In this document: piece after piece, positions 8,985-18,540 of the stretch
Layout of the letters: every line of letters starts with the position of its first letter
How positions within the stretch are numbered: position 1 is the first letter of the stretch
Assembly: GCA_021202075.1 (NCBI GenBank)
Contig: JAJQDT010000173.1
Coordinates: forward strand, 6,572 to 70,571
Direction of reading: 5' to 3'
Length of the DNA stretch: 64,000 bases
Source of the DNA: Lachnospiraceae bacterium
Lineage (GTDB): Bacteria > Bacillota > Clostridia > Lachnospirales > Lachnospiraceae
Translations under genes and position numbers: made by a program
The notes under the pieces: model-generated
Seen by the model: the letters and a program-made list of their open reading frames with translations, nothing else
Database searches by the model: none
Told to the model about the DNA's origin: nothing

Positions 8985-9782
8985 TCACTTAGATTTGCCG
9001 ATGTGTTTTTTCTTATGTTTCTCATTCTCATCGGCGGTATTGCTGCCATAGTAGTAGTCGGAGCTGCCGTAGCCATAGCCATATCTGCTGCCGTATCTGC
9101 CGTATCTGCCATACTTCCGATAGTACGTACCTTTCGAACTTTCCGCCCGGTTCAGGACAATGCCAAGAAGAGGACAGTTCGCGCGCTCCAGCTGGCGAAT
9201 GGAATTGCGTACCAGATGCTTTGAGGTGCTGGCACATCGCACCACCAGTATTGCGCCGTCACAGATGGAACCCAGGCGCTCACCGTCAGACACCATATCC
9301 AAAGGAGGAGCGTCGACAAATACATAGCGATAGGATTCTGTCAGAGAATCCAGCATCTCCCGGCACTTCCGGCTCTCAATCAGCATCGCCGGGTTCACGA
9401 CATTGTTCATGTTTGGGATAATATCCCCGCCGGGAATATCTGTATGTAAAATAGCATCCTTTAACGGATAGTCTCCGGAGAGATAATGGCTGGTGCCGCG
9501 GAAGTTCTTTCTTCCATCGTCTGCGACAATATCGTATTTATCGGATGTGATCGATTTGCGAAGATCCAAATCAACCAGGATGGAGGGGGTGCCCATCTTT
9601 GCCATCTGATACCACAGATGCATGGCAATAAAACTCTTTCCCTCATCCGGAACGGTGCTGATCACCAGAACCTTTTTGGTATCGCTGCTTGAAAAACCAA
9701 CGTTGATGCGAAGCCGGTTGATCGCTTCTTCCATTGCAAAAGGAAGCTCCGGCATATTATTGATATGTACAGTCTGACTCAT
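8985..9782 (-). CDS. cpsD: CpsD/CapB-type bacterial tyrosine autokinase
   Basis: Cytoplasmic BY-kinase that works with the membrane adaptor CpsC to control capsule or exopolysaccharide export. Walker A is STVPDEGKS (42-50), Walker A' ILVDLDLRKS (68-77) and Walker B YVFVDAPP (153-160). The C-terminal tail from about 220 is packed with Tyr, Gly and Arg (YYRKYGRYGRYGSRYGYGYG and SSDYYYGS), the autophosphorylation cluster, about 13 tyrosines in all. A basic KHKKKHIGKSK end follows. It begins 19 bases after cpsC. Known systems are reset by the CpsB phosphatase, which is encoded in the same module. Confidence 0.93.
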   Translation of the reverse strand: MSQTVHINNMPELPFAMEEAINRLRINVGFSSSDTKKVLVISTVPDEGKSFIAMHLWYQMAKMGTPSILVDLDLRKSITSDKYDIVADDGRKNFRGTSHYLSGDYPLKDAILHTDIPGGDIIPNMNNVVNPAMLIESRKCREMLDSLTESYRYVFVDAPPLDMVSDGERLGSICDGAILVVRCASTSKHLVRNSIRQLERANCPLLGIVLNRAESSKGTYYRKYGRYGRYGSRYGYGYGSSDYYYGSNTADENEKHKKKHIGKSK

Positions 9783-9801
9783 TGTGTCTCCTTCCTTTTG
9801 C

Positions 9802-10563
9802 CTATGAATTCCTGTTTTCCTTCGCGACTTCCTTCAGGGTCGGGATATCGCCTTCCGGAACAATTGCGAGCGGCATCACGCCAAATTCATGTTCGACATC
9901 CTCCGCAGTCTTCAAAGTATCGTCCATCAGGAACTGAACCGTCAGGATCGCGATACAGAGCAGCGCAAGCAGAAGAGCGCCGATGGCTGTATTTCTGACC
10001 AGACTGGGTGAACTCGGCTCTTCCGGGGCAAGCGCGTATTCCGCTACATTTGGCGGCGTGTCTGTCGAACCCATGATCTCCGGCAGCCATTCGACGGAAA
10101 TGTCAGAAAGCGAATTCGCGATATCCGCCGCTTCCTGCGGGTTGGTGCTTTCGACTGATACCTCAATGATTCGCGTATCACTGATAGAGGATATCGTCAC
10201 CATCTCGCCAAGTTCCAGATAGTCATAATCCAGATCCAGATCTACAATGACCTGATTCAGAATCGGCCGAACCGTCATCAGGACCTCATAGTCCGAGGAG
10301 AGCGCTGTACCGAGGTTCAGCGCTGACAGGTCGACTGCCGAGCCGCTGGAACTGGAAACCATGTAAACCTTCGCAGAAGCGGTATATTTCGGGGTGATCA
10401 GAAATTTGGTGATCATTCCTGCTACCAGAGCTCCCACTAAAAAAGAAACGATGATAAAGACAAGTTTTGACAGATAAAAATTAACGAGCTGGAGAAGGTC
10501 AATCTCCACTTCATCATTGTCCCCCTCCTGGATTGGTTCAATATTTGTACTATTTGCACTCAT
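9802..10563 (-). CDS. cpsC: CpsC/Wzz-family polysaccharide co-polymerase, BY-kinase adaptor
   Basis: 253-aa membrane protein with the Wzz layout: a cytoplasmic N-terminus (EIDLLQLVNFYLSK), TM1 at about 34-55 (VFIIVSFLVGALVAGMI), an external domain, then TM2 at about 188-210 (AIGALLLALLCIAILTVQFL) and a short cytoplasmic tail. In Gram-positive bacteria the tail activates CpsD, encoded next. The Pro-rich segment usually found before TM2 appears as APEEPSSPS. It sets polymer length and links export to kinase activity in known cases. No polymerase or glycosyltransferase gene lies nearby, so its polymer must be made by enzymes encoded elsewhere. Confidence 0.92.
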   Translation of the reverse strand: MSANSTNIEPIQEGDNDEVEIDLLQLVNFYLSKLVFIIVSFLVGALVAGMITKFLITPKYTASAKVYMVSSSSGSAVDLSALNLGTALSSDYEVLMTVRPILNQVIVDLDLDYDYLELGEMVTISSISDTRIIEVSVESTNPQEAADIANSLSDISVEWLPEIMGSTDTPPNVAEYALAPEEPSSPSLVRNTAIGALLLALLCIAILTVQFLMDDTLKTAEDVEHEFGVMPLAIVPEGDIPTLKEVAKENRNS

Positions 10564-10654
10564 GCTGCGTAAATTCCTTCCTGCTTCTCTGATATGTCTG
10601 TTTCAATTTTATCATTCTTGTTTTTTATTTTTTAAGAGATCAAAAGCGAAGAGA

Positions 10655-11824
10655 TTAAAAGTCCTCTGTTTCGGACTCATCTTCATCATCATCCGAATCT
10701 TCATACCAGTCGAAATCGTCTTCCGTCTCAAACTCGTCGTCGTATTCATCTTCTTCATCAAAGAGACTGAGAAGGTCGTCCTCATAGGTCAGATTGTAGA
10801 GTTCTGTCATCACATCCAGGACGGCTGTGTCGGTCAGATAGTATTCCTCATGATCCACTCCGTCCCCGAGTGTCTGACCAATCACCGTTTCACCGTCAAG
10901 ATAGAAGATACCGAGACTTTCATATTTATAAAGCTTGTTGATGATTTTCGAGAGTGTGTTCTGGGACAAATCCGTCGTCGCATATTCACTCAAGTCGTCA
11001 AGCGTATCCGTGAAAAACGAACTGTCTTCACTCATCAATTCCTTTGCCTGCTGTGTAAAAGCACTGAGGAACTGACGCTGTCTGTCCATGCGATCTGCAT
11101 TTTTCCCTTCTCCGACATTCATTCGGTTCTGAATAAATGCAGTGGCCTGCTCGTCCGTCAGAGTAATCGTCGCGCCATCGGTCATGGCCGGATCAATATC
11201 CGTGAGGTCACCGCTGATGGTGATTGTCACACCACCCACGGCACTGTTAAACGATGAAATGTAATCCATCGGCAGGGCATAATACCCGTCAATATCTACT
11301 TCGCCGAGAAGCTCGCTGACCACGTCGACCGTATTTTCACAGCTGTCTTCTTTGCTTCCGCCATACCAGTGCGCGGTACAGATCTGCTCCAGCGCAGTTC
11401 CGGAGTCATAGCCGTCGTCCGTTAACAGCGTAACCTCGGTCATCGTATCGCGGTTCAGCTGAATCATTCCATAGGTCTTCTGCGTGGAATTGACCACCAG
11501 AACCAACAGGAAATCTGCCATGCTTCCCTGATATTCCTCATCCTCCTCCGGGTCTTCGTTGCCGCTGTGATCCGTACCCATGAACAGATAAGTCTTGATT
11601 TTATCAGAGTAAGTATAGTCCTCATCATTGATCGTTACATAATTAATATCAAAATAATCATCTATCAGATCCAGAGTCTCTTCGGATTCTTCTTCCGCAT
11701 ACACAATATTCCAGGCAGCGCCTTGTGAATTCATAAATGACAGTCCGGGCAGAATCGCACTAAACGTTATCACACCGGCGACAGTAATGGCAATGGCTGC
11801 AGCTCTCTTTTTAAATATTCTCAT
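10655..11824 (-). CDS. LytR-CpsA-Psr (LCP) family glycopolymer ligase
   Basis: 389-aa membrane-anchored LCP protein. Members transfer glycopolymers from lipid carriers to peptidoglycan on the cell surface. A hydrophobic N-terminal anchor is present at about residues 8-30. LCP hallmarks visible: FLMGTDHSG, the SMADFLLVLVVN segment, NRDTMTEV, and FIQNRMNVGEGKNADRMDRQ with the conserved arginines. The C-terminal 45 residues are almost all Asp, Glu and aromatic (DDDEDESETEDF), unusual for the family. The start overlaps the end of cpsB by 14 bp, indicating coupling. It probably attaches the polymer controlled by CpsB/C/D to the wall. Confidence 0.9.
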   Translation of the reverse strand: MRIFKKRAAAIAITVAGVITFSAILPGLSFMNSQGAAWNIVYAEEESEETLDLIDDYFDINYVTINDEDYTYSDKIKTYLFMGTDHSGNEDPEEDEEYQGSMADFLLVLVVNSTQKTYGMIQLNRDTMTEVTLLTDDGYDSGTALEQICTAHWYGGSKEDSCENTVDVVSELLGEVDIDGYYALPMDYISSFNSAVGGVTITISGDLTDIDPAMTDGATITLTDEQATAFIQNRMNVGEGKNADRMDRQRQFLSAFTQQAKELMSEDSSFFTDTLDDLSEYATTDLSQNTLSKIINKLYKYESLGIFYLDGETVIGQTLGDGVDHEEYYLTDTAVLDVMTELYNLTYEDDLLSLFDEEDEYDDEFETEDDFDWYEDSDDDEDESETEDF

Positions 11825-12521
11825 AATGAAGTAATTCCTCTCCTAACTGATCAATCTGCTGTAAGATGTCGTTTCCAAGTTTCTTTTCTAATACCGCCCG
11901 TCCATCAGCGAGATCCGGCGGACGGCGGTGTACACTGTGGCAGTCGCTGCCCAGCAGTCTGGCAGTTCCGTTTTTAAACATTTTCACAAGCGACCCGCGA
12001 GTTCTCCAGTCCAGAAGGCTGCCGGCATTGATCTGGACGATGACCGGCAGATTCAGTAAACGGTCAATCCATGGTTTGTTTCCGGGAATATGCAGGTAGC
12101 GCTCCAGATGGGCGATAATAATCCGCATTCCCCGCTTTTGGATCAGGGTCTGCACCTCGTCAATAACCGAAGAAGACCAAGTGGTAAAAGGCATTTCCAG
12201 AAGCATCAGGTTCGTACCCTCGATACACAGTTGCGCAGTAGCTTCTGCCTGACTGATGCCGGTAAAAAAGTATACTTCGGCACCAAGATAGATTTTGGGA
12301 ACCAGCTCAGTTCGGGCTGCCATCAGTTCTTCGTAAGCGGACTGCCGTCTTTGCAGAAAAGAATCGACACGTTCCTTTTCTGCATAAAAATGGGATGTTG
12401 CGATAATCTGGTCGACTCCCTGTGCCTGACTGATCGACAACATCTCTAGTGATGTATTCACATCTCTGCTGCCGTCATCCATTCCGGGCAAAATATGTGA
12501 ATGAAAATCAATTACGCTCAT
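11811..12521 (-). CDS. cpsB: CpsB/CapC PHP-type protein tyrosine phosphatase
   Basis: 236-aa manganese-dependent phosphatase of the PHP superfamily that removes phosphate from the CpsD tyrosine cluster. Metal motifs: DFHSHILPGMDDG at residues 4-16, ATSHFY near 42-47, AEVYFF near 81, IIAHLERY near 140 and a final GSDCHSVHRRPP. First gene of the minus-strand module, next to a good promoter at 12597-12625. It completes the CpsB-CpsC-CpsD trio. Confidence 0.93.
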   Translation of the reverse strand: MSVIDFHSHILPGMDDGSRDVNTSLEMLSISQAQGVDQIIATSHFYAEKERVDSFLQRRQSAYEELMAARTELVPKIYLGAEVYFFTGISQAEATAQLCIEGTNLMLLEMPFTTWSSSVIDEVQTLIQKRGMRIIIAHLERYLHIPGNKPWIDRLLNLPVIVQINAGSLLDWRTRGSLVKMFKNGTARLLGSDCHSVHRRPPDLADGRAVLEKKLGNDILQQIDQLGEELLHYENI

Positions 12522-12596
12522 CTGCTTACGCTTTCCTTATTCCAGTCAGAATACCGACTGAAATCAAAACTGCAAATTTCTCATAACACTATGCAT

Positions 12597-12625
12597 ATTA
12601 TAGCCCACTATTGCGTTAATTTCAA
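12597..12625 (-). promoter_or_regulatory. Sigma-A-like promoter of the exopolysaccharide module
   Basis: On the minus strand TTGAAA, a 17-bp spacer and TATAAT, giving a start about 65 bases before cpsB. Spacing and hexamers are near consensus. Confidence 0.75.
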
Positions 12626-12984
12626 TCATTTTTTTTGTAACCTTTAAATGAATTCATGCCAGATAGACCTGCAAGAGTCACTCAAATTCAAAAAAAAAAA
12701 AATCACAGATAAAACTGTAAAATAAAGAAAATGTCAGAATATTATGACAATGCAGAATGTTCTATTTTTTACCTTATATTAATATATGATGTATCCCGAT
12801 CATGGATAACTTCACTTATAAATACAAAATCTGTATCAGACTTTTCCAATACGATCAACATATGGGGCTGCAAAATCAAAGTGGATTTCATCAGAGAGAT
12901 TCAGCCGTATTTGGCGGAAGCCATTTGGCCGGAACATATTCAGGCATTTTTGCCAAAAAATTCAGCGCTTTTTTTAAAAAATAT
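12626..12984. other. Intergenic region between divergent cpsB and rplU promoters
   Basis: AT-rich DNA with a 12-base A run near 12690. Short open frames at 12731-12993 have no ribosome site, no recognisable domain and poor codon use, so I do not call a gene. Probably the seam between the polysaccharide module and the housekeeping run. Confidence 0.5.
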
Positions 12985-13013
12985 TTGACTTGAAAAGCGC
13001 CATATGTTATAGT
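12985..13013 (+). promoter_or_regulatory. Promoter of the rplU-prp-rpmA operon
   Basis: TTGACT (12985-12990), 17-bp spacer, TATAGT (13008-13013). The transcript would start near 13020 and carry a leader of about 95 bases. Confidence 0.75.
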
Positions 13014-13019
13014 ACCAAG

Positions 13020-13105
13020 GTATGCCGCACAAAGAGGTTTCAGCATTGCTGCCCGGTTTTCCGGGTGGAGGTCACCGTATTTGGCGAGTAATGATAGACA
13101 GGAGG
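13020..13105 (+). promoter_or_regulatory. Ribosomal protein L21 leader
   Basis: The sequence between promoter and rplU contains ATGCCGCACAAAGAGG, TTTCAGCATTGC, then a small hairpin CCCGGTTTTCCGGG and GGAGGTC. This resembles the structured L21 leader found before rplU in Firmicutes, thought to bind L21 for feedback control. Called from memory of the motif and its position; a covariance model search would settle it. Confidence 0.6.
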
Positions 13106-13113
13106 TGTGCCAT

Positions 13114-13419
13114 ATGTACGCGATTATTGCAACAGGTGGTAAACAGTACAAAGTAGCCGAGGGCGATATCATTAGAGTGGAGAAGCTTGGTGTAGAAGCC
13201 GGAGAGACTGTTACGTTTGACCAGGTACTTGCTGTGAGCGATGAGAGCCTGAAGGTGGGAGCCGACGTCGCGGATGCGACGGTGACTGCGACGGTTCTTC
13301 GCAATGCGAAGGCGAAGAAGGTTATCGTATATAAGTATAAGAGAAAAACGGGCTACCATAAGAAAAATGGTCACAGACAGCAGTACACGCAGGTAAAGAT
13401 CGAAAAGATCAATGGTTAA
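13114..13419 (+). CDS. rplU: 50S ribosomal protein L21
   Basis: 101-aa primary 23S-rRNA-binding protein of the large subunit. [18 protein letters not shown] at the N-terminus and [19 protein letters not shown] at the C-terminus are diagnostic. ATG 13114 follows AGGAGG by eight bases; an upstream in-frame TTG at 13081 is ignored. First gene of the L21-Prp-L27 operon. Confidence 0.98.
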   Translation: MYAIIATGGKQYKVAEGDIIRVEKLGVEAGETVTFDQVLAVSDESLKVGADVADATVTATVLRNAKAKKVIVYKYKRKTGYHKKNGHRQQYTQVKIEKING

Positions 13420-13430
13420 GAGTATTAGCT

Positions 13431-13757
13431 ATGATAAATATGACTGTGTGGAAAAAGGGCGGTCAATACAGCGGATTCTCATTGGATGGACATGCGGAAT
13501 ATGCAGAGGCAGGACGTGACGTCGTCTGCGCGGCAGTCTCCGCGCTGGCTCTGAATACAGCGAATTCGATTGAGAGTTTAACGGAGGACTTTTTTGAGCA
13601 GGAGCTTTCCGAAGACGGAGGCTATCTGCGGATGGATTTCCCGAATGGAGCCGGAGAGAAGGCTTCGCTGCTGATGGACAGCCTTGTACTCGGAATCCGG
13701 GGGATTTTGGATGCCTGGGGAGACGAGTATCTTACCCTGACAATTGAGGAGGTGTAA
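13431..13757 (+). CDS. prp: Ribosomal-processing cysteine protease Prp
   Basis: 108-aa cysteine protease that removes the N-terminal extension of ribosomal protein L27. The catalytic pair is His21 (GHAEYA) and Cys33 (DVVCAAVSALA), spaced as in the family. It sits between rplU and rpmA, and the L27 precursor encoded next has the matching cleavage sequence. In Staphylococcus aureus the equivalent protease is essential. Confidence 0.95.
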   Translation: MINMTVWKKGGQYSGFSLDGHAEYAEAGRDVVCAAVSALALNTANSIESLTEDFFEQELSEDGGYLRMDFPNGAGEKASLLMDSLVLGIRGILDAWGDEYLTLTIEEV

Positions 13758-13760
13758 TAT

Positions 13761-14048
13761 ATGTTGACGATGAACCTTCAGTTTTTCGCTCACAAAAAGG
13801 GAGTTGGTTCTACCAAGAACGGCAGAGATTCCCATTCGAAAAGACTTGGAGCGAAGAGAGCGGACGGACAGTTTGTAAAAGCCGGAAATATTCTTTACAG
13901 ACAGCGCGGGACAAAGATTCATCCGGGCACGAATGTGGGCCGCGGCGGTGACGATACGCTGTTTGCTACGGTCGATGGAGTTGTGCGGTTTGAGCGTTTG
14001 GGACGCGACAGGAAGCAGGTTTCCGTTCATCCGGTTGCAGCAGAATAA
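13761..14048 (+). CDS. rpmA: 50S ribosomal protein L27, with Prp-cleavable extension
   Basis: 95-aa L27 precursor. It opens with [10 protein letters not shown] followed by [14 protein letters not shown], the conserved start of mature L27, which reaches the peptidyl transferase centre. The LQFF-A junction is the Prp cleavage site known from Firmicutes. GAGGAGG lies about eight bases before ATG 13761; ATG 13770 is an alternative. A terminator follows. Confidence 0.97.
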   Translation: MLTMNLQFFAHKKGVGSTKNGRDSHSKRLGAKRADGQFVKAGNILYRQRGTKIHPGTNVGRGGDDTLFATVDGVVRFERLGRDRKQVSVHPVAAE

Positions 14049-14056
14049 GTGATTGG

Positions 14057-14094
14057 AAGGCTTCAAATCCGCAGGTGGTTTGAGGCCTTTTCTT
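14057..14094 (+). terminator. Terminator of the rplU-prp-rpmA operon
   Basis: Stem GGCTTCAAA / TTTGAGGCC with an 11-base loop, followed by TTTTCTTCTCTTTT. It starts about ten bases after the rpmA stop. Confidence 0.85.
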
Positions 14095-14144
14095 CTCTTT
14101 TGAACTTAGTTTTTACTATATCTTTTGACCATAGTTCAGAATAG

Positions 14145-15530
<1,386 letters not shown>

Positions 15531-15534
15531 CGGA

Positions 15535-15612
15535 CTGCGCCGAGGCTTTTATGGCCTGCGATTCGCGTATTAGCTGGTGCAAGATGCATGAGTTATTCAG
15601 CGACAGATCCTA
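15535..15612 (+). repeat. Dispersed repeat R1, copy A
   Basis: About 78 bp beginning CTGCGCCGAGGCTTTTATGG and ending GCGACAGATCCT. It is similar to copies at 28273-28350 (minus), 33962-34037 and 62720-62832. It fills the gap between obgE and yhbY and stops just before the yhbY ribosome site. Confidence 0.85.
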
Positions 15613-15630
15613 AGATAAGGAGATACCGAT

Positions 15631-15921
15631 ATGACCAGTAAGCAGAGGGCTTATTTAAAAAGCCTTGCGATGACAATGGAACCAATCTATCAGGTAGGAA
15701 AATCCTCTCTTACGCCGGAGCTCACGGCCGGAATTGATGAGGCGCTGTCAGCGCGTGAACTGATTAAGATCAGTGTGCTGCAAAACTGTATGGACGATCC
15801 CAATGAGCTTGCGCAGATGGTGGCGGAGCGCACCCACGCACAGGTGGTGCAGGTGATTGGGAAAAAAATTGTCCTGTATCGGCAGGGCAAGGACAAGAAG
15901 AGGAAAATTGAGCTGCCTTGA
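15631..15921 (+). CDS. yhbY: YhbY-family (CRM domain) RNA-binding protein
   Basis: 96-aa single-domain protein of the CRS1/YhbY family, which binds pre-50S ribosomal particles. Characteristic opening TSKQRAYLKSLAMTMEPIYQVGK, then the helix LTAGIDEALSARELIKISVL, and the C-terminal VVQVIGKKIVLYRQGKDKK. AAGGAG lies about eight bases before ATG 15631. It neighbours obgE and nadD in a ribosome-biogenesis run and overlaps the longest nadD frame by four bases. Confidence 0.93.
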   Translation: MTSKQRAYLKSLAMTMEPIYQVGKSSLTPELTAGIDEALSARELIKISVLQNCMDDPNELAQMVAERTHAQVVQVIGKKIVLYRQGKDKKRKIELP

Positions 15922-16694
15922 ATGAGATTACAGCAACTAAAATGAATGAAGAAGCAGGAAATGCCGGCTCCCCAGATTTAAATCCTTCTGCTGCAACCGG
16001 GCGAAAGTGCATCGGCGGGAGCATGATGGATGCAGCCTGCAGAAATAGCATCAGCGGAAGCATGAATGCCCCGGTCCGGCGTCGAAAAGGCATCATGGGA
16101 GGAACGTTTGACCCGATTCACAACGGCCATCTGAAGCTTGCCGCGTGCGCGCTTGACCAGTTTCGACTGGACGAGGTTCTTTTCCTGCCATCGGGCAATC
16201 CTCCGCACAAGCAGGGGCGATCCGATGGCGCGACAAATGAACAGCGCCTGGAGATGGTGCGTCTGGCAATCGCCGGATATCCCCGGTTTGTTCTGGACGA
16301 GGAGGAGATGCACCGCTGCGGGCTGACGTATACCAAGGACACGCTGATTTTGCTGAATGAGCAGGAGCCGGATACGGATTTTTATTTTATCATCGGAGCG
16401 GATTCTCTCATGGCGTTTGATAGCTGGTATCATCCGGAGATCATCTGCAAATACTGTCATTTGATTGTTGCGGTGCGCGATGGAGTAAATATATCCAGGA
16501 TCCGGCGGAAGATGGAGGAGCTGGGCGAGCGTTACGGCGCCTCGGTTTTTCTCCTGAAATCTCCTGAGATTGCAGTTTCTTCTACGAATTTGCGTCAGAT
16601 GATAAGGAAACGGCAGCGCATTGGCCATCTTGTGCCGCAGGCGGTGGCTGATTATATAGAAACGCATGATATTTACGGGGGAATACGGATATGA
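15918..16694 (+). CDS. nadD: Nicotinate-mononucleotide adenylyltransferase
   Basis: Makes deamido-NAD from nicotinate mononucleotide and ATP. The core begins GIMGGTFDPIHNGHLKLA (nucleotidyltransferase TxxH-type motif) and ends with the ISSTNLR-like VSSTNLRQMI. From TTG 15918 the frame gives 258 aa, about 50 more than usual. The extra N-terminus is low complexity (CIGGSMMDAAC and SISGSMNAPV repeat each other) and resembles inserts in other genes here. Possible later starts are ATG 15942, 16026 (after GGCGGGAG) and 16062; the last gives a normal 210-aa protein. The TTGA overlap with yhbY favours coupling, but the true start is unsettled. Confidence 0.88.
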   Translation: MNEITATKMNEEAGNAGSPDLNPSAATGRKCIGGSMMDAACRNSISGSMNAPVRRRKGIMGGTFDPIHNGHLKLAACALDQFRLDEVLFLPSGNPPHKQGRSDGATNEQRLEMVRLAIAGYPRFVLDEEEMHRCGLTYTKDTLILLNEQEPDTDFYFIIGADSLMAFDSWYHPEIICKYCHLIVAVRDGVNISRIRRKMEELGERYGASVFLLKSPEIAVSSTNLRQMIRKRQRIGHLVPQAVADYIETHDIYGGIRI

Positions 16695-17281
16695 GTGGCT
16701 ATAACCTTGTGAAGATGCAGAACAAATTAAAAAAGGATCTGGATGACGCGCGCTATCTCCATACACTGGGTGTCATGTATACGGCTGCGTCTCTGGCAAT
16801 GTGCTACGGGGAGGATCTGGAGCGCACCAGTGTGGCCGGTCTGCTGCACGACTGTGCGAAATGCATCCCGAATGCTCAGAAGCTCAAACTTTGCGAGCAC
16901 TATAAGCTTCCTGTCTCGGATGTTGAGCGCAAGGCGCCCCATCTGCTTCACGCGAAGCTCGGCGCCAGCATTGCTCACGATAAATACGGGGTAGACGATT
17001 CCGATATTCTGAATTCCATCCGCTTTCATACGACCGGACGCGCCGGAATGTCACTGATGGAAAAAATTATTTTTGTGGCGGACTATATTGAGCCGGGCCG
17101 CACAAAGGCTCCGAACCTGCCCCAGATTCGAAAGACCGCGTTTTCTGACCTGGATCTGGCTGTCTATCTGACCCTTCGGGATACTCTGATTTATCTGGAA
17201 GAGAAAAAAACCAGCCTTGATAATCAGACAATTGTGGCTTATAATTATTATGAAGAGTTTCTTGCAGAAAGGGAGGATTGA
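16691..17281 (+). CDS. yqeK: YqeK-type HD-domain hydrolase
   Basis: 196-aa HD-superfamily metal-dependent phosphohydrolase. Motifs: H in RYLHTLGVM (residue 23 region), LLHDCAKC with the HD pair near 53-54, HAKLGAS near 80, and H with D further on (RFHTTGRAG, FVADYIEPGR). B. subtilis YqeK hydrolyses diadenosine tetraphosphate symmetrically. It overlaps nadD by four bases and precedes rsfS by three, an arrangement conserved in Firmicutes. Confidence 0.94.
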   Translation: MSGYNLVKMQNKLKKDLDDARYLHTLGVMYTAASLAMCYGEDLERTSVAGLLHDCAKCIPNAQKLKLCEHYKLPVSDVERKAPHLLHAKLGASIAHDKYGVDDSDILNSIRFHTTGRAGMSLMEKIIFVADYIEPGRTKAPNLPQIRKTAFSDLDLAVYLTLRDTLIYLEEKKTSLDNQTIVAYNYYEEFLAERED

Positions 17282-17284
17282 AAA

Positions 17285-17671
17285 ATGTCTGAACACAATT
17301 CAAAAGAGATGGCGAGACTGGCTCATGATGCGCTGGCGGAAAAGAAAGCGGAGGACATCAAAATTATCAATATCGAGCAGGTTTCCGTAATCGCGGATTA
17401 TTTTATCATCGCTACGGGTAATAACCGCAATCAGATCCAGGCGATGGCGGATAATGTAGAAGAAGTGATGGGGAAGGCCGGCTATCCGGTCAGACAGACG
17501 GAGGGCTACCGCACGGCGAACTGGGTGCTGATGGATTACGGTGATATCATTGTCCATGTGTTTGATTCGGAAAATCGTCTTTTCTATGATCTGGAGCGCA
17601 TCTGGAGGGATGGCCAGGATATCAGCTACGAGGATTTGTTAGCAGGAGAGGAAGAAGATGGCAGTAGATAA
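17285..17671 (+). CDS. rsfS: Ribosomal silencing factor RsfS
   Basis: 128 aa. RsfS binds L14 and blocks joining of 30S and 50S subunits during starvation. The diagnostic stretch is IEQVSVIADYFIIATGNNRNQ followed by GYRTANWVLMDYGDIIVHVF and FYDLERIWRD. GGGAGG sits just ahead of the start. It overlaps the next gene by 14 bases, so the run obgE-yhbY-nadD-yqeK-rsfS-sseB is closely packed. Confidence 0.96.
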   Translation: MSEHNSKEMARLAHDALAEKKAEDIKIINIEQVSVIADYFIIATGNNRNQIQAMADNVEEVMGKAGYPVRQTEGYRTANWVLMDYGDIIVHVFDSENRLFYDLERIWRDGQDISYEDLLAGEEEDGSR

Positions 17672-18458
17672 AAAATTTTTAGTGAGAAGTATCCAGAAAA
17701 AAGAAAGCCTGATTGTCGCGTATTGCGTTTCTACGAATATGCCTCTGGTGGTCTGCGACCCGGAGAGCTTTAATGACCAGGTGTGGTTTTTTGATACGGA
17801 GGCGCAGCTGCAGGAATTTGCAAAGCCTTATACGGAGAAGAAGATTGCTCTGAAAGGCATCAAATATCCGAACAAACGATTTCTGGCGTTCTTTGCAAGT
17901 CTGTTTTCCATCGGTGTAAATGAGCTGGTTTTTTCCGGCGGGATGGGGAAGCAGGTGCTGGGGCTTGAAGAGCTTGTCCGCCGGCCGGACTATTCAAAGC
18001 TTCCCAAAGAGCAGCAGCCGGTAATGAACCCCGAACTGCAGCTGACCGGGCTGTATTTTATGCAGGAGGCCTCCAGACCGGTTCCGAATGAGCAGAAGAC
18101 TGGTCTGCAGGAGCTGGAGGAGGAGCTTGCGGTGAACCTTATGAAAGCTCGCTACGTGGTCCCGATTGAACTACTGGACGGTCCGGAAAGCGACATGGAA
18201 AAGCTTAAGAATCGAAAATACCGCCTGCCGATCCTGAAGGCAAAAAATGGGAACATTCTGCAGCCGCTTTTTACGGATCCGACAGAGCTTGCAAAGTTCA
18301 ATAAGGAAAACAAGTTCCGCGCGATCGCGGTGCCATATGATAATCTTCAGAAGCTTTTGATTAAAGATTCGACGGGATTCATGCTGAATCCGGCCGGTTT
18401 CCACCTGGCCATGCCAAAGGAGCTGCTCGAAGGCCTGGGGAACCGCTTCGAGCTGTGA
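17658..18458 (+). CDS. SseB-family protein
   Basis: 266-aa cytoplasmic protein of the SseB N-terminal-domain family. No signal peptide or TM segment. The C-terminal half, RLPILKAKNGNILQPLFTDP followed by FNKENKFRAIAVPYDNL and GFMLNPAGFHLAMPKELL, is the recognisable SseB domain. The N-terminal half resembles a second, divergent copy (VWFFDTEAQLQEFAK). GGAGAGGAAG gives a good ribosome site. It is the last gene before a bidirectional terminator. Function in Firmicutes is not established. Confidence 0.78.
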   Translation: MAVDKKFLVRSIQKKESLIVAYCVSTNMPLVVCDPESFNDQVWFFDTEAQLQEFAKPYTEKKIALKGIKYPNKRFLAFFASLFSIGVNELVFSGGMGKQVLGLEELVRRPDYSKLPKEQQPVMNPELQLTGLYFMQEASRPVPNEQKTGLQELEEELAVNLMKARYVVPIELLDGPESDMEKLKNRKYRLPILKAKNGNILQPLFTDPTELAKFNKENKFRAIAVPYDNLQKLLIKDSTGFMLNPAGFHLAMPKELLEGLGNRFEL

Positions 18459-18496
18459 GATTCATATATGGTTCAGAAAAACAGTTCAAAAAATCG

Positions 18497-18540
18497 AAAT
18501 GCCCGCTCTGAAAAAAACTGCACAGACCGGGCATTTTTAC
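18497..18540. terminator. Bidirectional terminator between the obgE run and lexA
   Basis: Stem AAATGCCCG / CGGGCATTT with a 22-base loop. T run (TTTTTAC) on the plus strand; on the minus strand the stem is followed by CGATTTTTTG, so it can also serve lexA, which converges here. Confidence 0.85.

Noticed and set aside
12731-12993. Short plus-strand frames in the cpsB-rplU gap
   Set aside because: Two frames overlap each other, lack a ribosome site and have no domain; AT-rich DNA gives chance frames.
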